A stretch of DNA of 64,000 nucleotides from Actinosynnema sp040640215 (GCF_040640215.1 NZ_JBFABG010000002.1:681150-745149), one strand, 5' to 3'. Shown: positions 37,401-46,455, counted from the stretch's first letter. Made by a program: numbers and translations. The notes: generated by a model from the letters alone, not told the origin.

Positions 37401-39306
37401 CCGTGCGGATGCCCTCCGCCCTGCCCGTCAGCGCCTCGACCTGCTCGTGGAAGCCGGCGAAGGCGTCGTCGCGGCGCAGGTGCTCGACCGCGCGCTGCGC
37501 CGTGGAGCCCACCTGCTCCGACAGCGTGCCGGACAGGGCGTCGATGCGCGCGAGGTCGACGTACCGCAGCTCGCGCAACGTGACCAGGTGGCCTTGCGCG
37601 GCGCGCAGCCGCGCCAACTGGCGCACCCACGCCTCCGCGCCGCCGGGCACCTCACCGCGGGCGTGGCGGATCAGCGACGCGATGTCGGCGTCCGCCTCGG
37701 CCAGCGCGGCGGCGGCCTGGTCGGTCAGCGCCCGCACCGTCTCGAACTCGTCGAGCACCTGCTCGGCGGTGGACCGCACCTCGGTCAACGGGGTGCGCAG
37801 GTCTCCCAGGTCCGGCTCGCCCAGCCAGTGGTAGGAGTCGAACACCCTGGTGCAGGAGGCGATCAGGTCCTCGAACACCGGCGCGGACGCGGCCATCTCG
37901 CCGACCACCCGGCTCACCGACAGGCAGTCGGAGATGCCGCGCACCAGGTCGGCATTGCCGACGCGCTCCAACGGCCCGGTGCCGACCGGCTGCGCGGCGG
38001 CGTAGGTGTCGGAGAGGTACGGGGTCTGCCACACCTGCATCGGGTGCACGCGGGTCGGCTCGTCGTCCACCGCGCGGAACACGACCATCGTGCCGTCGTC
38101 GAACAGCGAGTACCCGTGGCAGGACAGCGGGGTCGAGACCTCCTTGCGGATCACGTTGTAGGGCAGCAGCAGCGAGCGGCCCTCGCGGCGGGCGTGGAAG
38201 ACGTAGAGCACGTCCTCGCCGTTGGTGGACCGGATGACCCGCTCGAACTCCAGCTCGTCCACGGCGGTGTCGAACGTCTTGCTCACGCCGGTGGCCAGGT
38301 AGTAGCCGCCCGGGAAGATCAGGCCCTGGTCCTCCGGGAGCCGTTGGCACGCCTGGCCGATGCCGTCCAGCCGCACGACGGTCTTGGTGCGGGTGTTGAA
38401 CACCAGGTGCCGCCACGCGGTCTCGTTGTACGGGCGGATACGCAGCAGGATCTGCGAGCCGACCCGCGCGTACTCGACGTCCGCGTCCGCCAGCGACTGC
38501 AACGGCTCGTCCACCGGTTCGCGGTAGATGCCCTCGCCGGTCTCGGTGTTGTTCTCCACCTTGATGGTGAGGTCGCCGCCGACCGCCTCCACGAAGACCT
38601 CGTCCTCGATGGAGATGTGCGGGTGGCGGCCCAGCACGTGGTGCTCGCGCGCGGTCGACGTCCACTCGAAGTCGTGCGACGGCGGGAAGACGTGGTCGCG
38701 CTCGCCCCGGTTGTCCAGGTACTTCACCGTGCCGTCGACGGCGATCTGCCAGCGCAGCACCTTGGTGTCCTCGATGCGCCCGCCGGTCTGGAACACCGCG
38801 AGCAACCTGCCCTCGACCCGGCGCAACTGCACCAGCCGGGTGTCCCGGTAGTACCGGTAGAGCTCGGCGAAGTCCCGCTCGAAACGCGGGTCCCGGAGCA
38901 GGCCGGGCAGCTCGTCGTGCGCGTCCTCGAAGCGGAACGCGTCGCCGTCACGGGCGAAGCGGTGCAGCGAGAACACGTCGTCGACCGTGGTCTCCGGCTT
39001 GAGGCCGATGAACACGTTGTAGCCGAACAGCATCAGCCCGGACACCGCCGTGCCGTGCTCGTCCGCGACCGACACCGACACGCAGTCCCGGGGCACGCAG
39101 TTGTTCTCGGTGCGGATCCGCTCGGTGCCCAGGAGCGCCAGCTCGGCGCTGCCGAACACCTCCAGCCGGCGCGCGTTGAGCGCTTCGGCCCGCCGGGCCA
39201 GCCCGGCCGCCTGGTCGGCGAGCCGGGCCTTGAGCACCTCGTAGGTGCCCGCGTCGAGGGTCGCGGGCACCCCCGGGGTCGCGGCCGTCGTCACAGGTGT
39301 CGTCAC
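34435..39306 (-). CDS. Giant AAA ATPase of the 'DNA repair ATPase'/DUF3686 family
   Basis: 1623 residues, usual length for this family. The N-terminal about 400 residues hold the DUF3686-type region; a long helical/coiled-coil middle (about 480-900) follows. The AAA module is near the C-terminus: Walker A SPPGYGKTT (Lys1275) and Walker B NVLLYLDD. The 'DNA repair' label is historical; experimental function is poor. GTG at 39306 overlaps the stop of the flotillin gene (GTGA), so the ATPase is coupled to a membrane scaffold, suggesting a MoxR/AAA remodelling role at flotillin platforms. Confidence 0.85.
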   Translation of the reverse strand: MTTPVTTAATPGVPATLDAGTYEVLKARLADQAAGLARRAEALNARRLEVFGSAELALLGTERIRTENNCVPRDCVSVSVADEHGTAVSGLMLFGYNVFIGLKPETTVDDVFSLHRFARDGDAFRFEDAHDELPGLLRDPRFERDFAELYRYYRDTRLVQLRRVEGRLLAVFQTGGRIEDTKVLRWQIAVDGTVKYLDNRGERDHVFPPSHDFEWTSTAREHHVLGRHPHISIEDEVFVEAVGGDLTIKVENNTETGEGIYREPVDEPLQSLADADVEYARVGSQILLRIRPYNETAWRHLVFNTRTKTVVRLDGIGQACQRLPEDQGLIFPGGYYLATGVSKTFDTAVDELEFERVIRSTNGEDVLYVFHARREGRSLLLPYNVIRKEVSTPLSCHGYSLFDDGTMVVFRAVDDEPTRVHPMQVWQTPYLSDTYAAAQPVGTGPLERVGNADLVRGISDCLSVSRVVGEMAASAPVFEDLIASCTRVFDSYHWLGEPDLGDLRTPLTEVRSTAEQVLDEFETVRALTDQAAAALAEADADIASLIRHARGEVPGGAEAWVRQLARLRAAQGHLVTLRELRYVDLARIDALSGTLSEQVGSTAQRAVEHLRRDDAFAGFHEQVEALTGRAEGIRTVAEATPVTEELAERRQGLEVLTEVVGSLDIADATVRTSILERIGEVLGGLNRARATVDGRRRDLLATEGRAEFAAEFALLGQAVTGALAVADTPQRCDEQLGTLLLHLENLEARFGEFDDFLTRLGTKRTDVYEAFSSRKQALLDDRARRADRLAESADRILGSVVRRVASLGSLDEVNTYFATDPMVTRIRSVADELRELGDQVRAEELAGRVLAARQEAGRALRDRLDLFDGETIRLGRHRFAVNTQPLDLTLVPQDGGLSYAITGTDFRAPVRDEGFAATRPFWDQLVVSETDEVYRAEHLAASILADQPVAGLHVAATDGRLLDVVRRVAETRLDEGYERGVHDHDATKILDALLRLHAGAGLLRFPPSARAAAQVLWVRAEEEDRTRWTRRASSLGRARTIFGHTGAIDELCAELGGRAGDPQAGEYLFEELCAAPPGFVAGAAARALVDAFHRGLGNRKDFEDDLRAFPDLDERKALVEGWYEAFLGGRVDPDLPEAVALELCRDLPRYESSAQLESTVDGLLGAHPRITGRSLVLRLDEVLTRTRRFRTERVPAFRDYQRSRNDLVVREKRRLRLDEYRPRVMSAFVRNRLLDEVYLPLIGDNLAKQLGAAGDAKRTDQMGLLLLISPPGYGKTTLMEYVAHRLGLVFVKVNGPSLGHDVISVDPADAPNATARQEVEKISFALESGSNVLLYLDDIQHTSPELLQKFISLCDAQRRMEGVWEGRTRTYDLRGKRFAVCMAGNPYTESGQRFRIPDMLANRADVWNLGDVLSGREDLFALSYIENALTSNAVLAPLSTRDRGDIDLLVRMARGEDVRADRLAHPYTSVELEQVLGVLRKLVRVQEVVLANNQAYIASAAQSDASRTEPPFQLQGSYRNMNKLAEKVVPVMNDAELMAVIDDHYLGEAQTLTSGAESNLLKLAELRGTLTPDQRRRWDEVKAGFLRARALGGAEDDPVSRAVGAVGLLADRVGGAIERLAER

Positions 39307-41309
39307 GACTGGGCGGCGAGCGCGGCCACCGGCCGTTCGGCCACGCCGAGCCGCTGCGCGGCGGCCAGCAGTTCGCGGAGCTTGTCCTCGTCCGGACCGC
39401 CCGCGTTGATCAGCTTGAGCAGCACCGCGGACACCGTGAGGTTCTTCAGGTCACCGGTGCCGAACGAGCCGAGGATTCGGCCGATGTCCTGGGTGAAGTC
39501 GGACGTGCCGTTGAGCCAGGAGCTGCCGAGCGTCTTCGCGACCTCGGAGTGGTCCACGAACCCGTCCAGGCTCTTGCCCACCGAGATCGCGCCGACCACG
39601 CGGTCGAAGAACATGCTGTCGCCGCCGACGATGTCGATGTCGGCCTTCTCCAGACCCGCCGCGAGCACCTTGGCCTGCGCCTCCGCGACCTGGCGCTGCA
39701 CGTCGATGTCCGCCAGCCGGATCTCCTTCTCGGCCTCCAGCCGCAACCGGTACTCCTCGTGCTCGCGGGTCGCGTCGTCCAGCGCGGCCATGGCGTTCGC
39801 CTTGTCCGACAGGCCTTCCGCCTCGCCCTTGAGCTTCTCCCGGATCGCCTCGGCGATCACCAGCGCCTTCTCCCGGTCCACCACGGCCTCGGCGCGGCCG
39901 ATCTTCTCGATCGCGTCCGCGTCGCGCTCGCGCACCTGCACGTCGGCCAGACCGGCCGCGGCGGCCTCGGCCTGCTTGCCCTCGGCGAGCCGGATCATCG
40001 CGCGGGTGTCCAGCTCGGCGGCCTGCTGGCGGGCCTCGGCGAGCAGGAGTTCCTCCCGGGCCTTGAACTTCGCCGACGTCTCGGCGGCCTCGGCCGCCTT
40101 GATGTCCTTGACCAGGTGCTCCTGGGCCTCGGCCTCGGCCTGGATGATCGTGGTCTCGCGCAGCCGCTCGGCCTCCTCGACCGCCCGCAGCCGCTTGATG
40201 TTCTCCTCCTGCTCGGCGACCGTCTTCTCCACCGCGATCCGCTCGCGGACGACCTCGGCGATGGCCCGCTTCTCGCCCTCGACCTCCTTGTCCTTGGAGA
40301 TCCGGGACAGCTCGGTCTCCCGCTCGCGGCCGATGACCTCGAGCTGGCGGTCCTTCTCGATGCGCTCGGTCTCGATCGCGATCACGCGCTCGCGGTTCTT
40401 CTCGGCCACCGCGATCTCGCGGGACTTGTTCTCGTGCTGGATGCCGAGCTGCTCGTCCGTCCGGATGCCGGCGGTGGAGGCCTTGAGCCGCTCCTCCGCC
40501 TGCACCTTGGAGATCTCGGCTTCCTCGCGGGCGCGCATGGTCTCGACCTCGCGCCGCTGCTTGATCTCCGCGTCCGCCTGGCGGCGCTCCAGTTCGAGGA
40601 TGGTCTCCCGCGCCTCGACGTTCTGGCGGGTGATCTCCTTCTCCTCGCCGCGCTGGAACTCGTTGGTGCGCACGTGCTCGATCGCGGTCAGCTCGGTGAT
40701 CTTGCGGATGCCCTGGGCGTCCAGGATGTTCGACGGGTTGAGCTGCGCCATCGGCGTCTGCTCCAGGAAGTCGATCGCCGCGTCTTCCAGGCTGTAGCCG
40801 TTGAGGTCGGTGCCGATGACCTCGATGATCTGGTCGCGGAACTCGTTGCGCTTGGTGTAGAGGTCGACGAAGTCGAGCTGCTTGCCCACCGTCTTGAGCG
40901 CCTCGGAGAACTTGGCGTTGAACAGCTCCTGGAGGGTGGCCTCGTCGGAGGCCCGCGCGGTGCCGATCGCCTGGGCGACCTTGATCACGTCCTCGACGGT
41001 CTTGTTGACCCGCACGAAGAACGTGATCCGGATGTCGGCCCGGATGTTGTCCCGGCAGATCAGACCCTCGGTGCCGGCGCGGCGGATCTCGATCGTCTTC
41101 ACCGAGATGTCCATGACCTCGGCCCGGTGCAGCACCGGCAGCACGATCGCGCCGGTGAAGGTCACGTCCACCTTGCGCACCTTCGAGATGATCAGCGCCT
41201 TGCCCTGCTCGATCTTCCGGAACAGCCGGCTGATCATGAACAGGAGTGCGGTGAACACGACGAGGGCGACGGCGACCAGAATGCCGAACCCGGTGGTGAT
41301 GACGTCCAT
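39303..41309 (-). CDS. Flotillin/SPFH-domain protein
   Basis: 668 residues. An N-terminal membrane segment (about 6-28), an SPFH/PHB domain (about 40-220, IRADIRITFFVRVNKT), then a long Glu/Ala/Arg-rich coiled coil (about 240-560) and a C-terminal domain. Organises membrane microdomains as oligomers. The ATG shares a base with the upstream NfeD-like stop (TGATG). It lies between the NfeD-like gene and the AAA ATPase. Confidence 0.92.
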   Translation of the reverse strand: MDVITTGFGILVAVALVVFTALLFMISRLFRKIEQGKALIISKVRKVDVTFTGAIVLPVLHRAEVMDISVKTIEIRRAGTEGLICRDNIRADIRITFFVRVNKTVEDVIKVAQAIGTARASDEATLQELFNAKFSEALKTVGKQLDFVDLYTKRNEFRDQIIEVIGTDLNGYSLEDAAIDFLEQTPMAQLNPSNILDAQGIRKITELTAIEHVRTNEFQRGEEKEITRQNVEARETILELERRQADAEIKQRREVETMRAREEAEISKVQAEERLKASTAGIRTDEQLGIQHENKSREIAVAEKNRERVIAIETERIEKDRQLEVIGRERETELSRISKDKEVEGEKRAIAEVVRERIAVEKTVAEQEENIKRLRAVEEAERLRETTIIQAEAEAQEHLVKDIKAAEAAETSAKFKAREELLLAEARQQAAELDTRAMIRLAEGKQAEAAAAGLADVQVRERDADAIEKIGRAEAVVDREKALVIAEAIREKLKGEAEGLSDKANAMAALDDATREHEEYRLRLEAEKEIRLADIDVQRQVAEAQAKVLAAGLEKADIDIVGGDSMFFDRVVGAISVGKSLDGFVDHSEVAKTLGSSWLNGTSDFTQDIGRILGSFGTGDLKNLTVSAVLLKLINAGGPDEDKLRELLAAAQRLGVAERPVAALAAQS

Positions 41310-41869
41310 CAGTGCTCCCCCAGCGGATAGGTAGGGATAGGGGCGACCCAGAAGAACTCGCCGTCCTGGTCGTAGTCGAAGATCAACGCGGTGACGCCCG
41401 CGGTGAGCGGGTCCTGTCCGGCCTGGCGGACCTGCACGGTCGCGGACGACCCGTCGTCGGCGGTCACCTCGGCCTGGCCGAAGCTCGCGGTCACCGTGCC
41501 GGTGCGGATCACGCACACCTTGCCGACGAAGTCGTTGCGCGACGCGGATTCGATCGTGGGGTACAGGTGCCGCAACGGGATCACGGCCACCCGTGCGACG
41601 ACGTAGCCGAACACCAGCGACCCGGCGAGGATCACGACGTCGAAGCCGTCGACGAGGGTCGTGCCGGCCAGGCAGGCGAACCAGGCGACCGGCACCAGCA
41701 GGGAGACCACCACGCTGGTCGGCACACCGCCCAGCCCGTAGGCGAGCTCCACACCTGCGTCCAGGTCGACCCCGAACGCGGCCAGGAGCCAGAACAGCAG
41801 CACGAAGACGAGCGGGATCGAGAGGATGACGGTCGGGAAGGCGAGCGCGACCGCGAAGAAGTCCCCCAT
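41309..41869 (-). CDS. NfeD-like membrane protein with C-terminal OB fold
   Basis: 186 residues. Three membrane segments (about 5-32, 50-72, 74-94) and a soluble C-terminal beta-barrel region (FVGKVCVIRTGTVTASFGQAEV...VQVRQAG) like NfeD/YuaF. ATG at 41869 with GAGGGGG upstream. NfeD-flotillin pairs are known partners; here the pair is extended by the AAA ATPase. Confidence 0.82.
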   Translation of the reverse strand: MGDFFAVALAFPTVILSIPLVFVLLFWLLAAFGVDLDAGVELAYGLGGVPTSVVVSLLVPVAWFACLAGTTLVDGFDVVILAGSLVFGYVVARVAVIPLRHLYPTIESASRNDFVGKVCVIRTGTVTASFGQAEVTADDGSSATVQVRQAGQDPLTAGVTALIFDYDQDGEFFWVAPIPTYPLGEH

Positions 41870-41948
41870 GCACCCCCCTCTTGTCGCAGGGGACATTAAC
41901 CCGTTGACCGCGCTCAGGTCGGCGGAATGACAGAACGCGGTCGCCCGA

Positions 41949-43193
41949 TCACGAAGCCGGCGGGCCGGAGTCGTCGCCGTGCAGGAGCAGTCCCGACACC
42001 CTGGTATCGGGGTTCCCGCCGTAGCTCACCACCGCGCCCGACTCGTGCGGCATGGAGCGGATGCTCAAGCCCGCGAAGCCTTCCCCGGTGACGAACCACC
42101 CCCACGTGGTGAGCCAGGGGCGCTCGTCGTGCGGCACGGTGTCCAATGTCGGCCGCACCCTTTCCTGCACCACGTAAGGCTTGCCCCGGGCGTCGTCGAG
42201 CAACGCGCGCCACCCCGCGTCGTCGTGCAGCCACCCGGCGTGCACACCGGTGCCCGCGAATTCGTCAGCGGCCTTGAGGATCAGCGTCTCGCGGTGTTCA
42301 CGCAGGTGGTCCGGCGGCACGTCGCCCACGGCGCGGGTCCACGGCAGCAGCCGGTCCACCAGGGCGAGCTCGTCCTCGGCGAACCGGTCCCGGTGGCCGG
42401 ACAGCAGCGCGAGCGTGGACTTGTTGCCGTAGAGGTAGTTCTCCAGCGGCGTGCATACCTCGGTTTTGGTGGCCCTGAGGAAAGCGTCCGCCTTGCCGAC
42501 CGCCTGGCGTGGCGAGAAGAACCGCACCACCACGTCCAACCGGGTGCCGTCCAGGTAGAGGTGTCCATTGCGCTCGGTGACGTTCTCCAATTCGCCCAAC
42601 AGGACGTCCACGCCGAATCGCGCGCAGGATTCCTTGAGCGAGGCGAATCCCTTCGCGTACTTCCGCAACGCCCCGCCGGCTTCGAGGAAGGCGATGGTGC
42701 CAGAGCCGATTACGCGCAACAGCTCTTGTACCGGGTGCACGTAGGACAGGTCGTGCTCGCGGACGAACCCCTGGAATTCCGGCGCTTCGTGGATCGCGCG
42801 GGAGATGTCGCCGAAGTCGCGGTTGCCGAGCTGGCTGCCGGAGTTGAACTCCAGCAACCGGAACTCGTCGCCGACCCGGTAGATGTCGGCGCGGCCGTGG
42901 AAGCTCGGCGGTTGCGCGGACATCAGCGCGAGCTGCTCCGGTGGCACGCCCAGGGCGTCCCCGAACCGCGCGAGGCTGCCGCCGAACAGCCTGTCGGGCA
43001 ACGAGGTCAGCAGGTCGTAGAACGCCCGCACGTCGGAGGCGACCGAGTCGGCCGTAGCACGGTCGAGGAAGAAGGGGCGCGGCACCAGCCGGTGCCCGTA
43101 GACGGCGGCCAGCGCCGGCGGGAGGTCCAGCCGTTCCATCACCCCGTGCAGGCTCTCGTCGGCCAAGAACGCCCGCGTCACGTGGTCGGTCAC
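41949..43193 (-). CDS. Circularly permuted ATP-grasp-like protein
   Basis: 414 residues. Seen: FRLLEFNSGSQLGN (substrate/Mg region), LYGNKSTLALLSGHR, ETLILKAADEFAGTGVHAG (nucleotide-binding Lys and flexible loop) and KPYVVQERV, in an order matching circularly permuted ATP-grasp ligases. The substrate is unknown; relatives form amide bonds in peptide or redox-metabolite synthesis. GTG start. The neighbouring TetR/FMO genes do not form an obvious pathway with it. Confidence 0.55.
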   Translation of the reverse strand: MTDHVTRAFLADESLHGVMERLDLPPALAAVYGHRLVPRPFFLDRATADSVASDVRAFYDLLTSLPDRLFGGSLARFGDALGVPPEQLALMSAQPPSFHGRADIYRVGDEFRLLEFNSGSQLGNRDFGDISRAIHEAPEFQGFVREHDLSYVHPVQELLRVIGSGTIAFLEAGGALRKYAKGFASLKESCARFGVDVLLGELENVTERNGHLYLDGTRLDVVVRFFSPRQAVGKADAFLRATKTEVCTPLENYLYGNKSTLALLSGHRDRFAEDELALVDRLLPWTRAVGDVPPDHLREHRETLILKAADEFAGTGVHAGWLHDDAGWRALLDDARGKPYVVQERVRPTLDTVPHDERPWLTTWGWFVTGEGFAGLSIRSMPHESGAVVSYGGNPDTRVSGLLLHGDDSGPPAS

Positions 43194-43265
43194 AGCGGCT
43201 CCCTAGGACTGGTCGCTGCACATGATGTCGAAACGGCGGACCGTGAACGCTGCGGGACCCCGCTG

Positions 43266-43820
43266 TCAGGCGGTCCACGTCCCGAAGATCCCGCGCAGCA
43301 CGGTCCGCACGGCCGTGGCGGGCGCGAAGTCGGGCTGCGGGTCGGCGAGCTGGTTGGTGAGCAGCCCGTCGACCACCGCGAGCACCAGGCGCAGGTCGCG
43401 GACCGGGTCGTCCGAGCCGAGCGCGGCGAACAGCGGCGTCGCCCACTCCGCGATCCGCCGGTGCGCGGCGGTGATCCGCTGTCCCAGTTCGGGCCGCACG
43501 GCGGCCTCCACGAAGACCGCGTGCCGCGCCAACGTGATCAGGCGCTCGCGGGCGAGTTCGTCCACCAGCCGCCCCACGGCGACGGCCAGCGCGTCCGGGG
43601 TCGACACGTCGTCCGCGAGCCGGCCCCACAGCTCGGTCTCCCGCTCCAGCAGGCGGTCCACCACGCCGTCGACCAGCGCGTCCCGCGTGCGGAAGTGGTT
43701 GGAGGTCGAGCCCTGCGGCAGGCCCGCAGCGGCGTCCACGGCCCGGTGCGTGAGGCCGCGCGGCCCCGCCGTGCCCAGGACCCGGGTGGCCGCGTCGAGC
43801 ACCTGGTGCCGCCTCGTCAC
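43266..43820 (-). CDS. TetR-family repressor
   Basis: About 184 residues. N-terminal HTH (LDAATRVLGTAGPRGLTHRAVDAAAGLPQGSTSNHFRTRDALVD) and a helical ligand/dimer domain. GTG at 43820 is 7 nt from TAGTGT (leaderless). Divergent from the FAD monooxygenase it likely represses via the 35-bp palindrome between them. Confidence 0.9.
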   Translation of the reverse strand: MTRRHQVLDAATRVLGTAGPRGLTHRAVDAAAGLPQGSTSNHFRTRDALVDGVVDRLLERETELWGRLADDVSTPDALAVAVGRLVDELARERLITLARHAVFVEAAVRPELGQRITAAHRRIAEWATPLFAALGSDDPVRDLRLVLAVVDGLLTNQLADPQPDFAPATAVRTVLRGIFGTWTA

Positions 43821-43829
43821 GACGATCAC

Positions 43830-43864
43830 ACTACACCCGTAGTGTCAGGCACTACAGGTGTAGT
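43830..43864. promoter_or_regulatory. 35-bp nested palindromic TetR operator
   Basis: Outer arms ACTACACC (43830-43837) and GGTGTAGT (43857-43864) and inner arms GTAGTG (43839-43844) and CACTAC (43850-43855) are all perfect. It overlaps the tetR -10 (43833-43828) and lies 11 bases before the monooxygenase ATG. Confidence 0.8.
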
Positions 43865-43875
43865 ACGGTCGGGGC

Positions 43876-44898
43876 ATGAGAGCAGCGGTCATCGGCGGGG
43901 GGATCGGCGGTCTGACGGCGGCCGTCGGCCTGCGGCGGGTCGGGTGGGAGGTCACCGTGTTCGAGCGCGCGGAAGCCCTCCCGACCACGGGTACCGGCCT
44001 GGGGATCTGGCGGAACGCGTTGCGGGCCCTGGACGAGCTGGGGCTCGGCGACCCCGTGCGCCGGGCCGGCCGCAGGCAACCGGACGGCATCGTGCGCAAG
44101 CCGGACGGCGCGCGGATCGGCGTCCTGCGGGCGGACGTCCACCTGGTGACCCGTCCGGCGCTCCTGGCCGTGTTGGCCGCCGCGCTGCCCCGCGACACGA
44201 TCCGGTTCGGCGAGGAGGTGGGCGGGGCGGACTGCGACCACGACCTGGTCGTCGCGGCGGACGGCATCAACAGCGCGACGCGACGGGCGTTGTTCGGCGT
44301 CGACGTCCGGCGGTCCGGTGCGATCGGCTGGCGCGGCACAGCGGACGTGACCGTCGAGGCGGGCGGTGAAACGTGGGGCAGGGGCGTGAAGTTCGGCCTG
44401 ACCCCGCAGGCGGACGGCCGGACGAACTGGTACGCCATGACCGCCCCCGACGCCGACCTGGCGGCCACCTTCAGCACGTGGCACGACCCGATCCCCGAAA
44501 TCCTGGCCTCGACGACCGACGTCCTGCGCCACTCGCTGGACTACCTGCCCCCGCTACCGGCCTACTACCGGGGGAACACCGTCCTGATCGGCGACGCCGC
44601 CCACGCCATGACACCAGACCTCGGGCAGGGCGCGTGCCAGGCCGTGATCGACGCGGTGACCCTCACCACCTGCCTGGCGAAGTCCCCCGAAACCGCCCTG
44701 CGGGCCTACGACAGGCTGCGCCGCGGACAAACCCAACGCATGGCGAGGCGGTCCCTGCTCCTCAACCGCCTGGCCAGGACGCGCCACTTGACGGGAATCC
44801 GCGACGCGGCCGTGGGAGCAGCGCTGGCCCTGGCACCCAAACCCCGCAACGACACCCCTTGGAGCGCCGACCTGGAACCAGACGAACTAGCCGGCTGA
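43876..44898 (+). CDS. FAD-dependent aromatic monooxygenase
   Basis: 340 residues. FAD motif GGGIGGLTAAVGL at the N-terminus, a DG-type motif (VVAADGINSATRR), and the GDAAHAMTPDLGQGACQAV motif near residue 240, placing it with salicylate-hydroxylase-like group A monooxygenases. It probably hydroxylates an aromatic or antibiotic substrate. ATG start; controlled by the divergent TetR. Confidence 0.88.
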   Translation: MRAAVIGGGIGGLTAAVGLRRVGWEVTVFERAEALPTTGTGLGIWRNALRALDELGLGDPVRRAGRRQPDGIVRKPDGARIGVLRADVHLVTRPALLAVLAAALPRDTIRFGEEVGGADCDHDLVVAADGINSATRRALFGVDVRRSGAIGWRGTADVTVEAGGETWGRGVKFGLTPQADGRTNWYAMTAPDADLAATFSTWHDPIPEILASTTDVLRHSLDYLPPLPAYYRGNTVLIGDAAHAMTPDLGQGACQAVIDAVTLTTCLAKSPETALRAYDRLRRGQTQRMARRSLLLNRLARTRHLTGIRDAAVGAALALAPKPRNDTPWSADLEPDELAG

Positions 44899-44910
44899 CC
44901 GCCGCTCCCC

Positions 44911-45759
44911 CTAATTCCGCGGCACCTTGACCGAACGACCCGGCCGAGGAGCGGACGGCGGCGGCACGACCGGCCCGATGTCCCCGTCCGGCGCGGTGTC
45001 GAGATCCACGATCACCGGCGCGTGGTCACTGGGCCCGGTGCCCTTGCGCGCCTTCCGATCCACCCAGGCCGCAGCCACCCGCGAAGCGACCGGACCGGAC
45101 GCGAGCACCAGGTCGATCCGCATGCCGAGGTCCTGGTGGAACATCCCGGCCCGGTAGTCCCAATAGGTGAAGATCCGCTCAGCGGGCCAGCGCTCCCGAA
45201 CAACGTCCCGAAGCCCCAGGGCTTCGACAGCGCGCCGCTCGGGCGCGGTCACGTGCGTGTGCCCGACGTAAGCGGCCGGGTCGAACACATCAGCGTCCGC
45301 AAGGGCGACGTTGATGTCCCCGCACACCAGCACGTTCTCCCCGTCCCCGGCGACAACCTCCCGCAACGCCGCCAACCAGGCGAGCTTGTACCGGTAGTGA
45401 TCGGAATCCGGCTCGCGCCCGTTGGGGACGTAGACCGAGTGAACCCGAACCCCACCACACGTAGCCGCGACCGCCCGAGCCTCCGGATGGGGAAAGCCAG
45501 GCGCACCAGCCACTCCGGTGACCACGTCGTCCAACCCGACCCGGGAGAGCAGCGCAACCCCGTTCCACCGGGGCTCCCCGAAAGCGGCGACCTGGTACCC
45601 CCGCTCGGCGAGAGGAGCCGAGAGCAACGCGTCGAAAGCGTCGTCGGTCAGCTTCGTCTCCTGAAGGCAAAGGACATCAGGAGCCCGCTCATCCAGCCAA
45701 GGCAACAACCGAGGCAACCGCTGCTTGACCGAGTTGACGTTCCAGGTAGCCACCCGCAT
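44911..45759 (-). CDS. xthA: Exodeoxyribonuclease III (AP endonuclease)
   Basis: 282 residues. Catalytic signature: ATWNVNS, LQETKL (Glu metal ligand), GDINVA, and SDHAPV at the C-terminus. Acts on abasic sites in base-excision repair. ATG 6 nt after TACCGT (leaderless). Basic C-terminal tail. Confidence 0.93.
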   Translation of the reverse strand: MRVATWNVNSVKQRLPRLLPWLDERAPDVLCLQETKLTDDAFDALLSAPLAERGYQVAAFGEPRWNGVALLSRVGLDDVVTGVAGAPGFPHPEARAVAATCGGVRVHSVYVPNGREPDSDHYRYKLAWLAALREVVAGDGENVLVCGDINVALADADVFDPAAYVGHTHVTAPERRAVEALGLRDVVRERWPAERIFTYWDYRAGMFHQDLGMRIDLVLASGPVASRVAAAWVDRKARKGTGPSDHAPVIVDLDTAPDGDIGPVVPPPSAPRPGRSVKVPRN

Positions 45760-46127
45760 ACCCCCACGGTAGCCGGACCACCGCTTACCGGCCCGCCGCC
45801 AAGGAAAGGAACCCTGGACACACCTGCGGCTGTGACATCGCGCGAGGTGTCGACATGCCGTCCGGCTACGCGGTGCTGGGACCTACATCGACGCGCTGGA
45901 GTACCAACCACCGTGACGATGCTCGGCCCTAACTTGCCTTCGTTTGTGCGGGCAAGGTATGGCGTTGATCGTGAGGCCAGCCGCACTGCAGTCATAGGCA
46001 TGACCCAAACGGACTGTCGAGCAGCAAGCCCGCCTCGGTTCGTGTGGGTCAAGCCGGAGGTCGGAGCCGGACCGCTCCATCACCCTGGGCTGGGGCCTGT
46101 GCTCGTGGCAGCTTGTCCTGACCGTAG
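45760..46127. other. Gene-free left flank of the island
   Basis: 368 bases between xthA and the first integrase fragment. No supported gene. Frequent stop codons and mixed codon usage suggest decayed sequence, perhaps the rest of an older integrase gene or element. Confidence 0.5.
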
Positions 46128-46260
46128 CTCATTCGCCTCACGCGACAAGTAGCTGATCCACTCGGCTTCGCCAGAAACTCGATCAAGACCGAAGCCGGGG
46201 AACGGACGCTGCCGCCGTGGGCCGTGGAGATGCTGCGCTGGCGGAAGTGCGGGTTGATCT
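46128..46260 (+). pseudogene. Integrase internal fragment (left)
   Basis: An open stretch without start reads KTEAGERTLPPWAVEML (about 46185-46235), the pattern of the mid-catalytic region of actinobacterial tyrosine recombinases, with a KT.AG.RT core. It runs directly into the tRNA-derived att repeat. A stop precedes it at 46125, and no catalytic Arg/Tyr remains. It is a remnant of an element once integrated at tRNA-Lys. Confidence 0.55.
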
Positions 46261-46334
46261 TGGTACGCGAAAGCCCCAGACCGGTGACCTGGGGCTTTGG
46301 TGGGCCGACAGGGGCTCGAACCCTGAACCCGCGG
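46255..46334. repeat. Left 80-bp direct repeat (att site: tRNA-Lys 3' fragment and terminator)
   Basis: 75 of 80 bases match 55458-55537. It holds a copy of the hairpin that ends tRNA-Lys and the 3' third (acceptor strand, T arm) of the tRNA, then diverges after CCCGCGG. The acceptor strand carries one change (GGGCCGA). It cannot fold as a tRNA, so it is an attachment-site scar. Confidence 0.85.
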
Positions 46335-46455
46335 TTCGTAAATCTTACACAACTGTTACTTGCCGATACATTCCAGCAGTCACCATTACCTGCGATATTT
46401 CCTATCGCGAATGGCCATAGTGGATGATCTGGAACTGTCGCCTGTCATAATTTGT

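Noticed and set aside
34273..40797. A 2174-residue open frame on the + strand opposite the AAA ATPase and flotillin genes
   Set aside because: It is an antisense shadow produced by strong third-position GC bias; no family motifs, while the minus strand has complete domains.
46301..46375. A second tRNA-Lys gene at the left repeat
   Set aside because: Only the T arm and acceptor strand are present; the sequence past CCCGCGG cannot form the anticodon or D arm.
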